Origin: an uncultured Methanobrevibacter sp.
GTDB taxonomy: Archaea > Methanobacteriota > Methanobacteria > Methanobacteriales > Methanobacteriaceae
NCBI GenBank assembly: GCA_900314605.1
Contig: OMVX01000033.1
Coordinates: 1-34,563, forward strand
DNA length: 34,563 nt
Direction of reading: 5' to 3'
Part shown: one piece after another, positions 25,472 through 34,254 of the stretch
How the letters are laid out: every line of letters starts with the position of its first letter
How positions within the stretch are numbered: position 1 is the stretch's first letter
Position numbers and translations under genes: made by a program
The notes under the pieces: generated by a model
What the model was told of the DNA's origin: nothing
Seen by the model: only the letters and a program-made list of their open reading frames with translations
Database searches by the model: none

Positions 25472-27802
25472 ATGGTTTCTGATAATTTAAAGGTTGGAGT
25501 TTTTATTTGTAAATGTGGTGGAAACATTTCTGATGTTATAGATATAGAAAGAGTTAAAGAATCTATTGATGCAGATGTTATAGAAGAGTATACTAATTTA
25601 TGTTCTATTAACGGACGAAAAATTATCAGAGATAAAGTAATTGGAGATGAATTGGATAGGGTTGTAATTGCTGCCTGTTCTACCCAATCACATTTAAAAA
25701 CATTTCAAGCATATGTACAACCATTAAATCCCTATTTGATGGATATGGCTAATATTCGTGAGCAATGTTCATGGGTACACAGTACTACTGATGATGATTT
25801 TAATCAAAAAGCAACAGACAAAGTTATTACACTTATTAATGCTTCAATTGGTAAGGTTTCAAAATCTGAACCAGTTGACCCAATCGTTGTTCAAACTCCA
25901 AATAGTGCTGCTGTTGTTGGTGGAGGAATTTCAGGTATGAGTGCAGCATTATCACTTGGAAAACAAGGTATTAAAACTTATTTGATTGAAGAATCTCCAT
26001 CTATAGGTGGACATATGGCAAAGATTGGTAAAGTTTTCTCACCAGTTAAAATTGCTGAGGAATGTGGTCTATGTCTGTTAAATCCTGTATTAAATGATGT
26101 TGTTTGGAATGAAAATATTGAAGTAATGACAAATAGTAAAGTCGTTAAGGCTAACAGAAGAGCAGGTAGTTTTAATCTATTAGTTGAAACTAAACCACGA
26201 TATGTTGACAGTGAAAAATGTTTGTCTTGTGGAGATTGTGTGGATGTTTGTGATAAATTAATACCTAATGATTGGAATGATGGTCTTACAAATAGAAAAG
26301 CTATTTATAAACCATTTGCACAGTGTTATCCAGATAGTTATGTAATTGATATTGATAATTGTGACAAATGTGGAGACTGTAAAAGGGAATGTAAAATGGA
26401 TGCTATCAGCTTTAGAAGAGAAAATGAAATGATTCCTCTTGAAGTTGGTTCAGTGATTTTAGCTACAGGTCATAAATTATTTGATCCAGATTTACGTCCA
26501 GAATATGGTTATAGTAGGTTTAAGGATGTTATAACTCAAAGTGAACTTGGAAGGATTTTAGGTGTAAATGGACCTACTAAAGGTAAATTTCAATGTTTAT
26601 CTAATGGGGAGGTTCCTAAAAATGTAGTAATGATACAGTGTGTTGGTTCAAGAGATGATACTCCTAATGGTCATAAATATTGTTCTAAAGTTTGTTGTAT
26701 GGTGGCACTTAAGAATGCTAATATTATTAAACATAAATATCCTGATACTAATATTATCATCTGTTATACTGACATCCGAACTCCTGGAATGTTTGAAAAA
26801 TATTATAAACATGCACAAGCAAGTGGAATTAGACTTGTAAGAGGTCGTCCTGGTGAGGTTGGTAAGAAAGATGGCCACCTTGTTGTAAGAGTTGAAGATA
26901 CAGTTAAACGTGAATTTAAGGAACTTGATGCAGATATGGTAGTTTTATCTACTGCAATAGAACCTTCCGAAGGAACTAATGAAATTGCTAAAATATTCGA
27001 TGTATCACAATCTGAAGATAATTTTATTAAAGAAGCTAATCCTAAAATCAAACCTGTTACTACAGATATTCAAGGTGCATTTGTTGCAGGTACAGCACAA
27101 GATCCTAAAGATATTACTGATAGTATATTGCAGGCTACTGCTTCAGCAAGTAAGGTATCAGAAATTGTAAGTAATGGTATTGAAATTGAACCATTTATTG
27201 CTGATGTAGATTATGAAATATGTGATTTATGTGGAGAATGTATAGAAGTTTGTAAGTATAAATCCATGTCTATAGAAAAAGATAGGATATTTATAGATCC
27301 TATGAGCTGTTCAGGGTGTGGAAATTGTATTGCTAAATGTGATAAAAATGCTATTAGTATTAATGGTAATATTGATGAGATGATCTTTTCTACTATTGAT
27401 GGAATACTTAAAGATAAAAAACCAGGTGAAAAACGTATAATTGCATTTTTAGATGATATTGGATATACTGCAGCAGATAATATTGGTATTAACAGATTAT
27501 CTTATCCTGAGTCTATTCATATTATTAAGGTTATTTCAGTAAATAGGGTAATGCCAAAACATATTATACATGCACTTAAAACTGGTGCTGATGGTATATT
27601 TATTGGTGAATATCCTGGAGACCTGTTATATGATGAGATTGAACATAATATGAAGAAAATCAGACGTGAAATAGAAATGAATAATATGAATCCTGAAAGA
27701 TTAGCATTTTCTAAGGTTTATATTCCATATTTCTCTGGTTTAGCTCGTAAATTTATTGAATTTGATTCTAAAATAGATGAAATAAATGATTTAGCTAAAT
27801 AA
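25472..27802 (+). CDS. hdrA: HdrA-like flavoprotein fused to a cysteine-free MvhD-like domain
   Basis: 776 residues against about 655 for classical HdrA. In order: N-terminal domain with C13, C15 (ICKCGGN), C44, C69 and C99; Rossmann/FAD motif VVGGGISGMSAAL at 148-160; ECGLCLLNP with C198 and C201; inserted ferredoxin C250, C253, C256, C260 and C297, C300, C303, C307; C-terminal ferredoxins C584, C587, C590, C594 and C613, C616, C619, C623. Residues about 655-770 align to MvhD (RIIAFLDDIGYTAADNIG, INRLSYPESIHIIKV, GADGIFIGEYPGD), yet contain no Cys, so the usual 2Fe-2S site is gone. HdrA-MvhD fusions exist as HdrA2 in Methanosarcina. GGTGATTTA precedes the ATG. The role is probably flavin-based electron delivery to HdrBC; the donor is unknown. 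Confidence 0.88.
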   Translation: MVSDNLKVGVFICKCGGNISDVIDIERVKESIDADVIEEYTNLCSINGRKIIRDKVIGDELDRVVIAACSTQSHLKTFQAYVQPLNPYLMDMANIREQCSWVHSTTDDDFNQKATDKVITLINASIGKVSKSEPVDPIVVQTPNSAAVVGGGISGMSAALSLGKQGIKTYLIEESPSIGGHMAKIGKVFSPVKIAEECGLCLLNPVLNDVVWNENIEVMTNSKVVKANRRAGSFNLLVETKPRYVDSEKCLSCGDCVDVCDKLIPNDWNDGLTNRKAIYKPFAQCYPDSYVIDIDNCDKCGDCKRECKMDAISFRRENEMIPLEVGSVILATGHKLFDPDLRPEYGYSRFKDVITQSELGRILGVNGPTKGKFQCLSNGEVPKNVVMIQCVGSRDDTPNGHKYCSKVCCMVALKNANIIKHKYPDTNIIICYTDIRTPGMFEKYYKHAQASGIRLVRGRPGEVGKKDGHLVVRVEDTVKREFKELDADMVVLSTAIEPSEGTNEIAKIFDVSQSEDNFIKEANPKIKPVTTDIQGAFVAGTAQDPKDITDSILQATASASKVSEIVSNGIEIEPFIADVDYEICDLCGECIEVCKYKSMSIEKDRIFIDPMSCSGCGNCIAKCDKNAISINGNIDEMIFSTIDGILKDKKPGEKRIIAFLDDIGYTAADNIGINRLSYPESIHIIKVISVNRVMPKHIIHALKTGADGIFIGEYPGDLLYDEIEHNMKKIRREIEMNNMNPERLAFSKVYIPYFSGLARKFIEFDSKIDEINDLAK

Positions 27803-27955
27803 TTATTTCATTTTTTTATTTTATTATTTTCATGAAAATTTATTGAAATATAAAAATTTAAACCAGAATTTATAATTTAGACTAATAATTTCTTTTTTAA
27901 GTTTAATATAAATTTGTAATTTTATGATTAAATCAGATTTTTATAAGATGATATT

Positions 27956-28753
27956 ATGGCATTATTGGATATTAGATTTAAATCATTAGAATTAGGAAGA
28001 AATGTTTCTATAACTGCAATTCTTCCAGTAGATCATATAGATTATGTTAATAAAGTTAATACATCATCTAACCCGCCTTATAAAACTTTATATTTATTAA
28101 ATGGTTTATATGGTGATTCATCTGAATGGATTACACATACAAATATTAAAGTACTAGCTGAGGTTAATAATCTTTGTGTTATAATGCCTAGTGGTGAAAA
28201 CAGTTTTTATAGAAATCAGGGTGAAGGTAGAAATTATTCTAATTTTATTGGCCAGGAACTTTTAACTATTACTCGAAATATGTTTAATTTATCTCGAAAA
28301 AGAGAAGATACATTTATTGGAGGGTATAGTATGGGAGCTTATGGTGCATTATATAATGGTTTAAAATATCATCATAACTTTTCTAAAATAGTAGGATTAT
28401 CTCCAGTATTAAAACTTGATTATTCAGTTAATAAATCAACCAAACCCTCTTCCCATTATAGTTTAAGTTTTCTTGAAAATTGCTTTGGTTCATTAGAAAA
28501 TATGGATATTAATGAAATTAATCCAGAGTATCTTTTAAAAAATCTCATTGCAAATGATAAAAGGGTTCCGGATATTTATCTTTCATGTGCTGAGGATGAT
28601 GAGATTTTAATTAATCCTACACGTAAATTTAAAGAAGTTTTAAATAAATATAAAGATAATGTTAATTATACTTATAGTGAAGGTCGAGGAGGCCATAACT
28701 GGCAGTACTGGGATAGGCAATTAGAAAGTATAATTAATTGGATAGTTAAGTAA
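27956..28753 (+). CDS. Alpha/beta-hydrolase esterase, EstA/S-formylglutathione hydrolase-like
   Basis: A 265-residue soluble protein of the putative esterase family. The nucleophile is S125 in FIGGYSMGAYGAL, the oxyanion region is LYLLNGLYGDSSEW, the acid is D214 or D215 (CAEDDEIL), and the catalytic His is H247 (EGRGGHNWQYWD). No signal peptide is seen, so it acts in the cytoplasm on a small ester or thioester; the substrate cannot be told. GATGAT precedes the ATG. It lies 153 bases after the HdrA-like gene and is convergent with comE (54 bases), so it may end the same transcript or stand alone. Confidence 0.88.
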   Translation: MALLDIRFKSLELGRNVSITAILPVDHIDYVNKVNTSSNPPYKTLYLLNGLYGDSSEWITHTNIKVLAEVNNLCVIMPSGENSFYRNQGEGRNYSNFIGQELLTITRNMFNLSRKREDTFIGGYSMGAYGALYNGLKYHHNFSKIVGLSPVLKLDYSVNKSTKPSSHYSLSFLENCFGSLENMDINEINPEYLLKNLIANDKRVPDIYLSCAEDDEILINPTRKFKEVLNKYKDNVNYTYSEGRGGHNWQYWDRQLESIINWIVK

Positions 28754-28807
28754 GTCTATTAAAAATATAATTAATATTTTTGTATTGATTTTTTCCTAAT
28801 CTTTTAT

Positions 28808-29350
28808 TTACTTTTGTATTTCGCTCATAAACCTGTCTCTTACCTCATCAGGTGATAAGTCTATTACGGGTGCATCAGAGTTTCCTGCTTCTAATTTATA
28901 TTCTATAAATGTACATTTATTACTGTCTAATATTTCTTTAAAATTTATTTGACTAAATTCATATGCATTTTCAAATCCAGAATCTTTTGCTATTTGGACT
29001 AAATCCATATCTGCCATATATGTTGTTTGATTTCCTGTTGAACCATATGCTCCATTGTTTATAACTATCCATATAAGATTATCACACTGATTATGGGATG
29101 TGGTTATAAGTGAGCCCATATTCATAAGTAGTGAACCATCACCATCTATTACAACAACAGTTTCTTCTTGGCTTAATGCAAGACCCAGGCCTATTGATTC
29201 TACAAGCCCCATTGATCCGATCATATAGAAATTACGGCTTCGGTCTTTTACTTGGAATAATTCTTTTGTTGGAACACCTATATTACATACAACAAGTTCA
29301 TTGGTTATATCTTTCATTATTTCTTTTATTCCATCTATTCTCCTAGCCAT
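28808..29350 (-). CDS. comE: Sulfopyruvate decarboxylase, beta subunit
   Basis: The 180-residue subunit carries the thiamine diphosphate binding part of sulfopyruvate decarboxylase: VVIDGDGSLLMNMGSL at about 68-83, with the paired Asn-Asn of IWIVINNGAYGS completing the GDG-NN motif that binds Mg and diphosphate. With ComD it makes sulfoacetaldehyde, the last well-defined intermediate of coenzyme M synthesis. Its GGAGG binding site lies inside the end of comD and the start is two bases after the comD stop, so the two subunits are translationally coupled. It is convergent with the esterase gene. Confidence 0.94.
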   Translation of the reverse strand: MARRIDGIKEIMKDITNELVVCNIGVPTKELFQVKDRSRNFYMIGSMGLVESIGLGLALSQEETVVVIDGDGSLLMNMGSLITTSHNQCDNLIWIVINNGAYGSTGNQTTYMADMDLVQIAKDSGFENAYEFSQINFKEILDSNKCTFIEYKLEAGNSDAPVIDLSPDEVRDRFMSEIQK

Positions 29351-29352
29351 TT

Positions 29353-29859
29353 TTAGTCCTCCTTAAGTTTCCAGTATGGTATTTCAAGTAAAATACTAAA
29401 TGCTTTTTTATCTTTTGTAGTTTTTGTCCATGAGTTCTTAACAGTTTCATAAGCTTCTTTAATACTTTCTGGTTTAACATATTCTAAATTAATTGCTTTA
29501 AGAATATCCGGTGTAGCTTTACCCATAGGGACCTGACCAATAATGGATTCTCCTTCTGTTCCTCTATGACTCATTATCATTACAAGTGGAAATGAATATA
29601 GTTCATATAATGAACATAAAGCATTAACACAGTTTCCAAGACCTGAATTCTGCATTAGTATTCCAGTTTTTTTCCCTGCCATATATGCACCTGCACATAT
29701 TCCAAGTCCTTCTTCTTCCCGGCTTACAGGTATATGAGTAATTGTATCATCTTCATCAATCATTATTAATAATTTTTTTAAATTAGCACAGGGTACACTT
29801 ACAATAAAATCTATACCTGCATCCTTTAGTCCTTTAAAAATCGCTTCACTACTGTCCAT
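29353..29859 (-). CDS. comD: Sulfopyruvate decarboxylase, alpha subunit
   Basis: The 168-residue subunit provides the PYR domain of the ThDP enzyme. Visible family blocks are FIVSVPCANLKKLL, THIPVSREEEGLGICAGAYM (the Glu that activates thiamine), GILMQNSGLGNCVNAL, LVMIMSHRGTEGE and the C-terminal ILLEIPYWKL. It precedes comE by two bases, giving the usual one-to-one complex. GGTGAG before the ATG at 29859 is the ribosome binding site. In some methanogens ComD and ComE are fused; here they are separate. The 292-base gap to fprA contains promoters for both directions. Confidence 0.94.
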   Translation of the reverse strand: MDSSEAIFKGLKDAGIDFIVSVPCANLKKLLIMIDEDDTITHIPVSREEEGLGICAGAYMAGKKTGILMQNSGLGNCVNALCSLYELYSFPLVMIMSHRGTEGESIIGQVPMGKATPDILKAINLEYVKPESIKEAYETVKNSWTKTTKDKKAFSILLEIPYWKLKED

Positions 29860-30151
29860 CTGCTCACCATAAGAATTTTTGAAGTATAATGTATTTTTGT
29901 AATTTTTTTTTAAATTATATTTTTTTTAGAATTTATTTCATCATATTAAGAATGAATTTTTCATAATAAAATTATAATTTTTAAAGAAATACTATAAATA
30001 ATAATTATAATATATATAGTATATATTATATTAAAGAATTTTTTTAAATTTCACATATTTTAAATTAAAATATATTTTTTTATAATTTAATTATATTAAT
30101 TTAATAAATTTTTTAGTTATTTAAATAATTTAAAATAATTAGGTGTATATT

Positions 30152-31381
30152 ATGAAAGCAGATGCTGTAAAAATTGATGATGATGTATATTGGGTTGGAG
30201 CTCTTGATTGGGATGCTCGTGATTTCCATGGATTTGCAGTTCCAGGTATGACATATAATGCTTATCTTGTTTTCGGGGATGAAAAAATTGCATTAATTGA
30301 TAATGTTGACAGTGGATTTTTCCCTGAATTTTGGGCTAGAATTGAAGATGCATTTAAACAAGAAGGTTTAGATAATATAAAAATAGATGTTTTAGTTCAA
30401 AATCATATTGAAAATGATCACATAGGTTCTATTCCTGAGCTTTTAGAAAAAGTACCTGATGTAGAATTTTATTGTACTGCTGTAGCTGCTGCAGGATTAA
30501 AAAAACAAATACATTCCTTAGAAAATCAGGAAATGAAACCTGTTAAAACTGGTGATACTGTAGATTTAGGTGGTAAAACTCTCACCTTTATTAATGCTCC
30601 TATGCTTCACTGGCCAGATAGTAACTTTACCTTATATAATGAGGGAGGAATATTATTTTCAAATGATGCATTTGGTCAACATGTTTGTGAATCTAAAAGA
30701 TTTGACAGTGATAAATCTGATTCATTTATGGAATTACATACAAGAAGGTTTTATGCAAATCTAGTTTCATTATCTTCTATGCTTGTAGTAAAAAAAGCAG
30801 AAGAAATGGTAGAAGCAGGATATTTAGATAATCTTAAAATGATTGCTCCATGTCATGGTCAAATATGGACTAATCCTCAAAGAGCTATTGATTTATATAC
30901 TAAATGGGCTACAGGTCAATGTGATGATAAAATTACAGTAATATATAATACTATGCATCATTCTACACAAAAATTAGCTCACAGTTTCTGTGAAGGTATT
31001 ATGAGTGAAGGTGTAGAGGTTAAAATGCACTTTTTACAATTTAGTCCAGAAAGTGATATTTTAGCTGATGTGTTAGATAGTAAAGCTATTGCTCTTGGTG
31101 TTCCAACTATGATGAATGGTCCATATCCAAAAGTAGGAAACTTAATGTATTATTTTAATGCTACTAATATGGCTACAATTGGTGATGGTAAAAAAGCTGT
31201 TACATTTTCATCTAAAGGATGGGCTGGAGGAGCTATTAAAAAACTTAATGAATCCTTATCTGTTGCAGGATTTGATGTTTTAGAAGATGATTCTTTAGAT
31301 ATTAAATTTGCTCCAAATGATGATGAATTAGATTTAGCTTATGATTTAGGTAAAAAATTAGCTCAAATTGTTAAAGATTAA
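30152..31381 (+). CDS. fprA: F420H2 oxidase (A-type flavoprotein FprA)
   Basis: The cytoplasmic enzyme reduces O2 to water with reduced F420, protecting the anaerobe from oxygen. The 409-residue protein has the two parts of A-type flavoproteins. Residues 1-245 are a metallo-beta-lactamase-like di-iron domain with H85, E87, D89 and H90 (NHIENDH), H153 (MLHWPDS), D172 (SNDAFGQH) and H235 (PCHGQIW). From about 260 it is a flavodoxin domain (VIYNTMHHSTQKLA binds FMN phosphate). I use the ATG at 30152, since AGGTG immediately upstream overlaps the alternative GTG at 30143. It stands as a single gene upstream of a MITE. Confidence 0.94.
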   Translation: MKADAVKIDDDVYWVGALDWDARDFHGFAVPGMTYNAYLVFGDEKIALIDNVDSGFFPEFWARIEDAFKQEGLDNIKIDVLVQNHIENDHIGSIPELLEKVPDVEFYCTAVAAAGLKKQIHSLENQEMKPVKTGDTVDLGGKTLTFINAPMLHWPDSNFTLYNEGGILFSNDAFGQHVCESKRFDSDKSDSFMELHTRRFYANLVSLSSMLVVKKAEEMVEAGYLDNLKMIAPCHGQIWTNPQRAIDLYTKWATGQCDDKITVIYNTMHHSTQKLAHSFCEGIMSEGVEVKMHFLQFSPESDILADVLDSKAIALGVPTMMNGPYPKVGNLMYYFNATNMATIGDGKKAVTFSSKGWAGGAIKKLNESLSVAGFDVLEDDSLDIKFAPNDDELDLAYDLGKKLAQIVKD

Positions 31382-31523
31382 TATTTCATAAATATTTATT
31401 TTATTAATTTTAACTTTTTTAAAATTTTATTTTTTTCTATTTTATAAGATATTTATCTAAAAATCTTTTATTTATCTATTTTAATTTTATTTTCTTTATT
31501 TTAACTCATTTTACACATATATT

Positions 31524-31700
31524 TTTAAATAGGCACTTTCAAAAACTTATGTGATTTTAATTTTTACATGTTGCACAACCCAAAAATTATCCATCGATTT
31601 ATGATTTATTTTTAATTTAAAAATTTATAACTTAATTTTTCTAAGGTAAAAAAATGGAAATAAAAGTTATCACACAAGTTTTTGAAAGTGCCTTTAAATA
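31524..31700. mobile_element. MITE copy 2 with 8-bp target duplication
   Basis: A 161-bp element at 31532-31692, reverse in orientation to copy 1. It starts GGCACTTTCAAAAACTT and ends with the reverse complement; the arms pair over 24 bases with one mismatch. The flanks are a perfect direct repeat TTTAAATA at 31524-31531 and 31693-31700. Once inverted, it matches copy 1 throughout apart from scattered changes and about 22 bases missing in the middle. It has no coding capacity. It lies between fprA and the thermosome gene, about 130 bases before the likely thermosome promoter. Confidence 0.9.
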
Positions 31701-31828
31701 TTAGAAAGATATTTATATAAGCTTTAACTCATTAAATATTAATAAACTATTTATTTAGTTTTATTCTTAATTTTAAAATAATTATTAATTAAAAATATTT
31801 TTAATTATATTTTATATTTTCAATTAAA

Positions 31829-31840
31829 TTTTTATATTTA
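31829..31840 (+). promoter_or_regulatory. Putative TATA box of the thermosome gene
   Basis: A TTTTTATATTTA-like box lies about 60 bases before the ATG at 31896. Initiation about 25 bases downstream, near 31860, would give a leader of roughly 35 bases that contains the CTTAAG hairpin and the GGTGAT binding site. Confidence 0.4.
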
Positions 31841-31871
31841 TTATTGGACACTAAAAGTCTATCTAATAGAA

Positions 31872-31892
31872 CTTAAGTCAACTTAAGGTGAT
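31872..31892 (+). promoter_or_regulatory. CTTAAG hairpin next to the thermosome ribosome binding site
   Basis: CTTAAG at 31872-31877 and again at 31882-31887 can pair with each other across the four-base loop TCAA. The ribosome binding site GGTGAT (31887-31892) begins at the last base of the stem. As DNA it is also a 10-bp-spaced repeat of a palindrome, which could be a protein site. Both roles are inference. Confidence 0.35.
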
Positions 31893-31895
31893 ATA

Positions 31896-33569
31896 ATGGC
31901 AAATAATATGAATCAACCGATGATTATTTTACCTCAAGGAACACAAAGATTTAAAGGTAAAGATGCACTTCATCAAAATATTTATGCTTCTAAAATTTTA
32001 GCAAGTATAGTTAGAACTACTCTTGGACCTAAGGGTCAAGATAAAATGTTAGTAGATAAAATGGGGGATGTTGTTGTAACAAATGATGGTGTTACAATTT
32101 TACGTGAAATGGATATCGCTCACCCTGCTGCAAGAATGTTAGTCGATATTGCTAAAAATCAAGAGGATATTGTTGGAGATGGAACTACTACTGCAGTTAT
32201 TATTGCAGGTGAATTACTTTCTGAAGCTGAGAAATTATTAGATCAAGGTATTCCAGCACCAATTATTTTAAAAGGTTATCAGGATGCAGTTGAGAAAACT
32301 TTAGATATTTTAGAAGATATTGCAATTGATGCTAAAGATGATGAGACTTTACGAAAAGTTGCTAAAACTGCATTAACAGGTAAAGGTTCTGAATATGCTA
32401 AAGATAAATTAGCAGATATTGTTGTTGAAGCATGTACTAGTGTAGTTGAAGATGGTAAAGTTCAAAATAAACATATTAATACTCAAAGAATAAATGGTGA
32501 ATCTATTGAACAATCTACAGTTGTTGACGGTCTTTTAATTGATAACACTCCTATTGATTCTAAAATGCCTAAAGATATTAAAGATGCTAAAATTGCTCTT
32601 TTAAAATATCCAATTGAAATTAAAGATTTAACTACTAATGCTAAAATAGATTTATCTTCACCTTCTGCTATGAATGCATTTTTAGCTAATGAACAGGAAA
32701 TGTTAAAAGATTTAGTACAGAAACTTTCAGATGTAGGTGCTAATGTTTTAATGTGTCAAAAAGGTATTGATGAATTAGCTGAACAATACTTGAAACAAGC
32801 AGGTATTGTTGCATTTAAACGTGTTAAAAATACTGATATGGAAAGATTAGTTTATGCTACTGGTGGAAAAATTATTCTTGATGTAGAAGATATAACTAGT
32901 GATGATTTAGGTCATGCAGGTCATATTTACACTGAAAAAATCTTTGACCAAGAAGTTACATTCTTTAAAGATTTAGAAGATTCTAAAGCTATTTCAATTA
33001 TATTAAGAGGTACCACTAGACATGTGACTGGTGAACTTGCACGTGCTGTTGATGATGCTATTGGCGTAGTTTCTGCTACAATTGAAGATGGTCAAGTTGT
33101 TATTGGAGGTGGAGCTCCTGAAATAGAACTTTCAAGAATACTACGTTCATATAGTGAGTCTATAAGCGGTAAAGAACAACTATCTATAAATGGTTTTGCT
33201 AGAGCTTTAGAGGTTGTTCCAAGGACATTAGCAGAAAATGCAGGTTTAGACACCGTTGATATTATTGCAGAACTTATTAGTGCACATGAAAATTCAAATA
33301 CTATGGGTCTTGATGTATATTCTGCAAAAGTTGTTGATATGTCTGATGAAGTTGTTGAGCCTTTAAGAGTTAAAAAACAAGCAATCACTTCCGCAACTGA
33401 AGCTGCTCAAATGATTATTCGTATAGATGATATGGTTGCAGCAAGTGGTGCACTTAATTCTACAGGTTCAGAAGATGATGGTTTAGATCATAGTGGAATT
33501 CCTCATGATGCTGAGGGTAATATTACTGGAATGCCTGGTGGAATGGGTGGAATGCCACCAATGATGTAA
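31896..33569 (+). CDS. Thermosome subunit (group II chaperonin)
   Basis: The 557-residue protein is a subunit of the double-ring archaeal chaperonin that folds proteins in the cytoplasm in an ATP-driven cycle. Motifs: [19 protein letters not shown] at 39-57 with the nucleotide loop, [13 protein letters not shown], the catalytic [14 protein letters not shown], and in the lower half [10 protein letters not shown] and the ATP-binding [12 protein letters not shown]. The tail ends in Gly-Met-rich repeats ([13 protein letters not shown]) as usual for group II chaperonins. GGTGAT gives a good start at 31896. It is preceded by a MITE and a small hairpin, and followed by T-tracts. Confidence 0.96.
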   Translation: MANNMNQPMIILPQGTQRFKGKDALHQNIYASKILASIVRTTLGPKGQDKMLVDKMGDVVVTNDGVTILREMDIAHPAARMLVDIAKNQEDIVGDGTTTAVIIAGELLSEAEKLLDQGIPAPIILKGYQDAVEKTLDILEDIAIDAKDDETLRKVAKTALTGKGSEYAKDKLADIVVEACTSVVEDGKVQNKHINTQRINGESIEQSTVVDGLLIDNTPIDSKMPKDIKDAKIALLKYPIEIKDLTTNAKIDLSSPSAMNAFLANEQEMLKDLVQKLSDVGANVLMCQKGIDELAEQYLKQAGIVAFKRVKNTDMERLVYATGGKIILDVEDITSDDLGHAGHIYTEKIFDQEVTFFKDLEDSKAISIILRGTTRHVTGELARAVDDAIGVVSATIEDGQVVIGGGAPEIELSRILRSYSESISGKEQLSINGFARALEVVPRTLAENAGLDTVDIIAELISAHENSNTMGLDVYSAKVVDMSDEVVEPLRVKKQAITSATEAAQMIIRIDDMVAASGALNSTGSEDDGLDHSGIPHDAEGNITGMPGGMGGMPPMM

Positions 33570-33604
33570 TTTTCATTTATTCTTTTATTAATGAATTTAT
33601 TTTG

Positions 33605-33660
33605 TTTTTTTTTTAATTTTTAATTTTATTCTTTTAAGATTTTTTGTTGTTTTTTTTTTT
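33605..33660 (+). terminator. T-tracts downstream of the thermosome gene
   Basis: Two uninterrupted T runs of 10 or more (33605-33614 and 33650-33660) lie within 100 bases of the stop at 33569, the pattern expected of archaeal oligo-T termination. No strong hairpin accompanies them. Confidence 0.55.
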
Positions 33661-34089
33661 AAATATATTTTGTTTTAGGAATTTTTTTATTAATTCTTAA
33701 AATTCGTAGTTTTTATACTATTGTCTTATTTTTTTTATTATTTTTTCTTTGTTTAAATCATTAGATTGAATTATTATTTTATCATTTAAAATACTTTTTA
33801 ATTTTACCATTCTAATAATTCTTATTTTTCATATAAAATAGTTAATATTAAGCTAATTTTTAATTATAATCTATTATTACTTTATGTTTTCTTTCATTAA
33901 TTTTAATTTTTCTATATTTTATATCAATGGATTCATAGTACTGTTTAAAAAATTTATTTATACTATTAAACTTACTATGAAATTTAATTATTTTAAATAG
34001 ATTTTACTTATTTTTACTTAATCCAATTAGTATTAGGGGTTATTTTTAATAGAAAACTTTTATATACAATTTTCCACATAAATTTAATT
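33661..34089. other. Intergenic region before the adhesin-like gene
   Basis: This stretch has no reading frame with a ribosome binding site on either strand and no RNA gene I can recognise. A TATA-like TTTTATATACAAT at 34058-34070 near its end is the likely promoter of the adhesin-like gene; a second box, GTATATATATAA, lies at 34118-34129. Confidence 0.4.
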
Positions 34090-34232
34090 GTAATAAATCT
34101 TTTGTGCATTTAATATTGTATATATATAATTTTTATATTATTTTTATACTATCAATTTTGTATATAGAAATTTTTTTTACAATTTTAATTGTATTATTTT
34201 TCTTTTCAATAGATTTACAAAAGATTTATTAC
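34090..34232 (+). promoter_or_regulatory. 16-bp inverted repeat bracketing the adhesin gene leader
   Basis: GTAATAAATCTTTTGT at 34090-34105 is perfectly repeated in inverse at 34217-34232, 111 bases later. The first arm lies where transcription from the TATA-like box at 34058-34066 should begin; the second ends 11 bases before the GGAGG ribosome binding site. Between them are the palindrome ACAATTTTAATTGT (34179-34192) and related half-sites. It could close a long leader RNA structure or be paired operator sites. Confidence 0.45.
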
Positions 34233-34254
34233 TTATAAAATATGGAGGTTTTTA

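Noticed and set aside
24667-27170. Several 60-82-aa frames on either strand within the hdrB and hdrA genes
   Set aside because: They overlap fully with well-supported Hdr genes in other frames and show only Leu/Ile/Ser-rich shadow composition.
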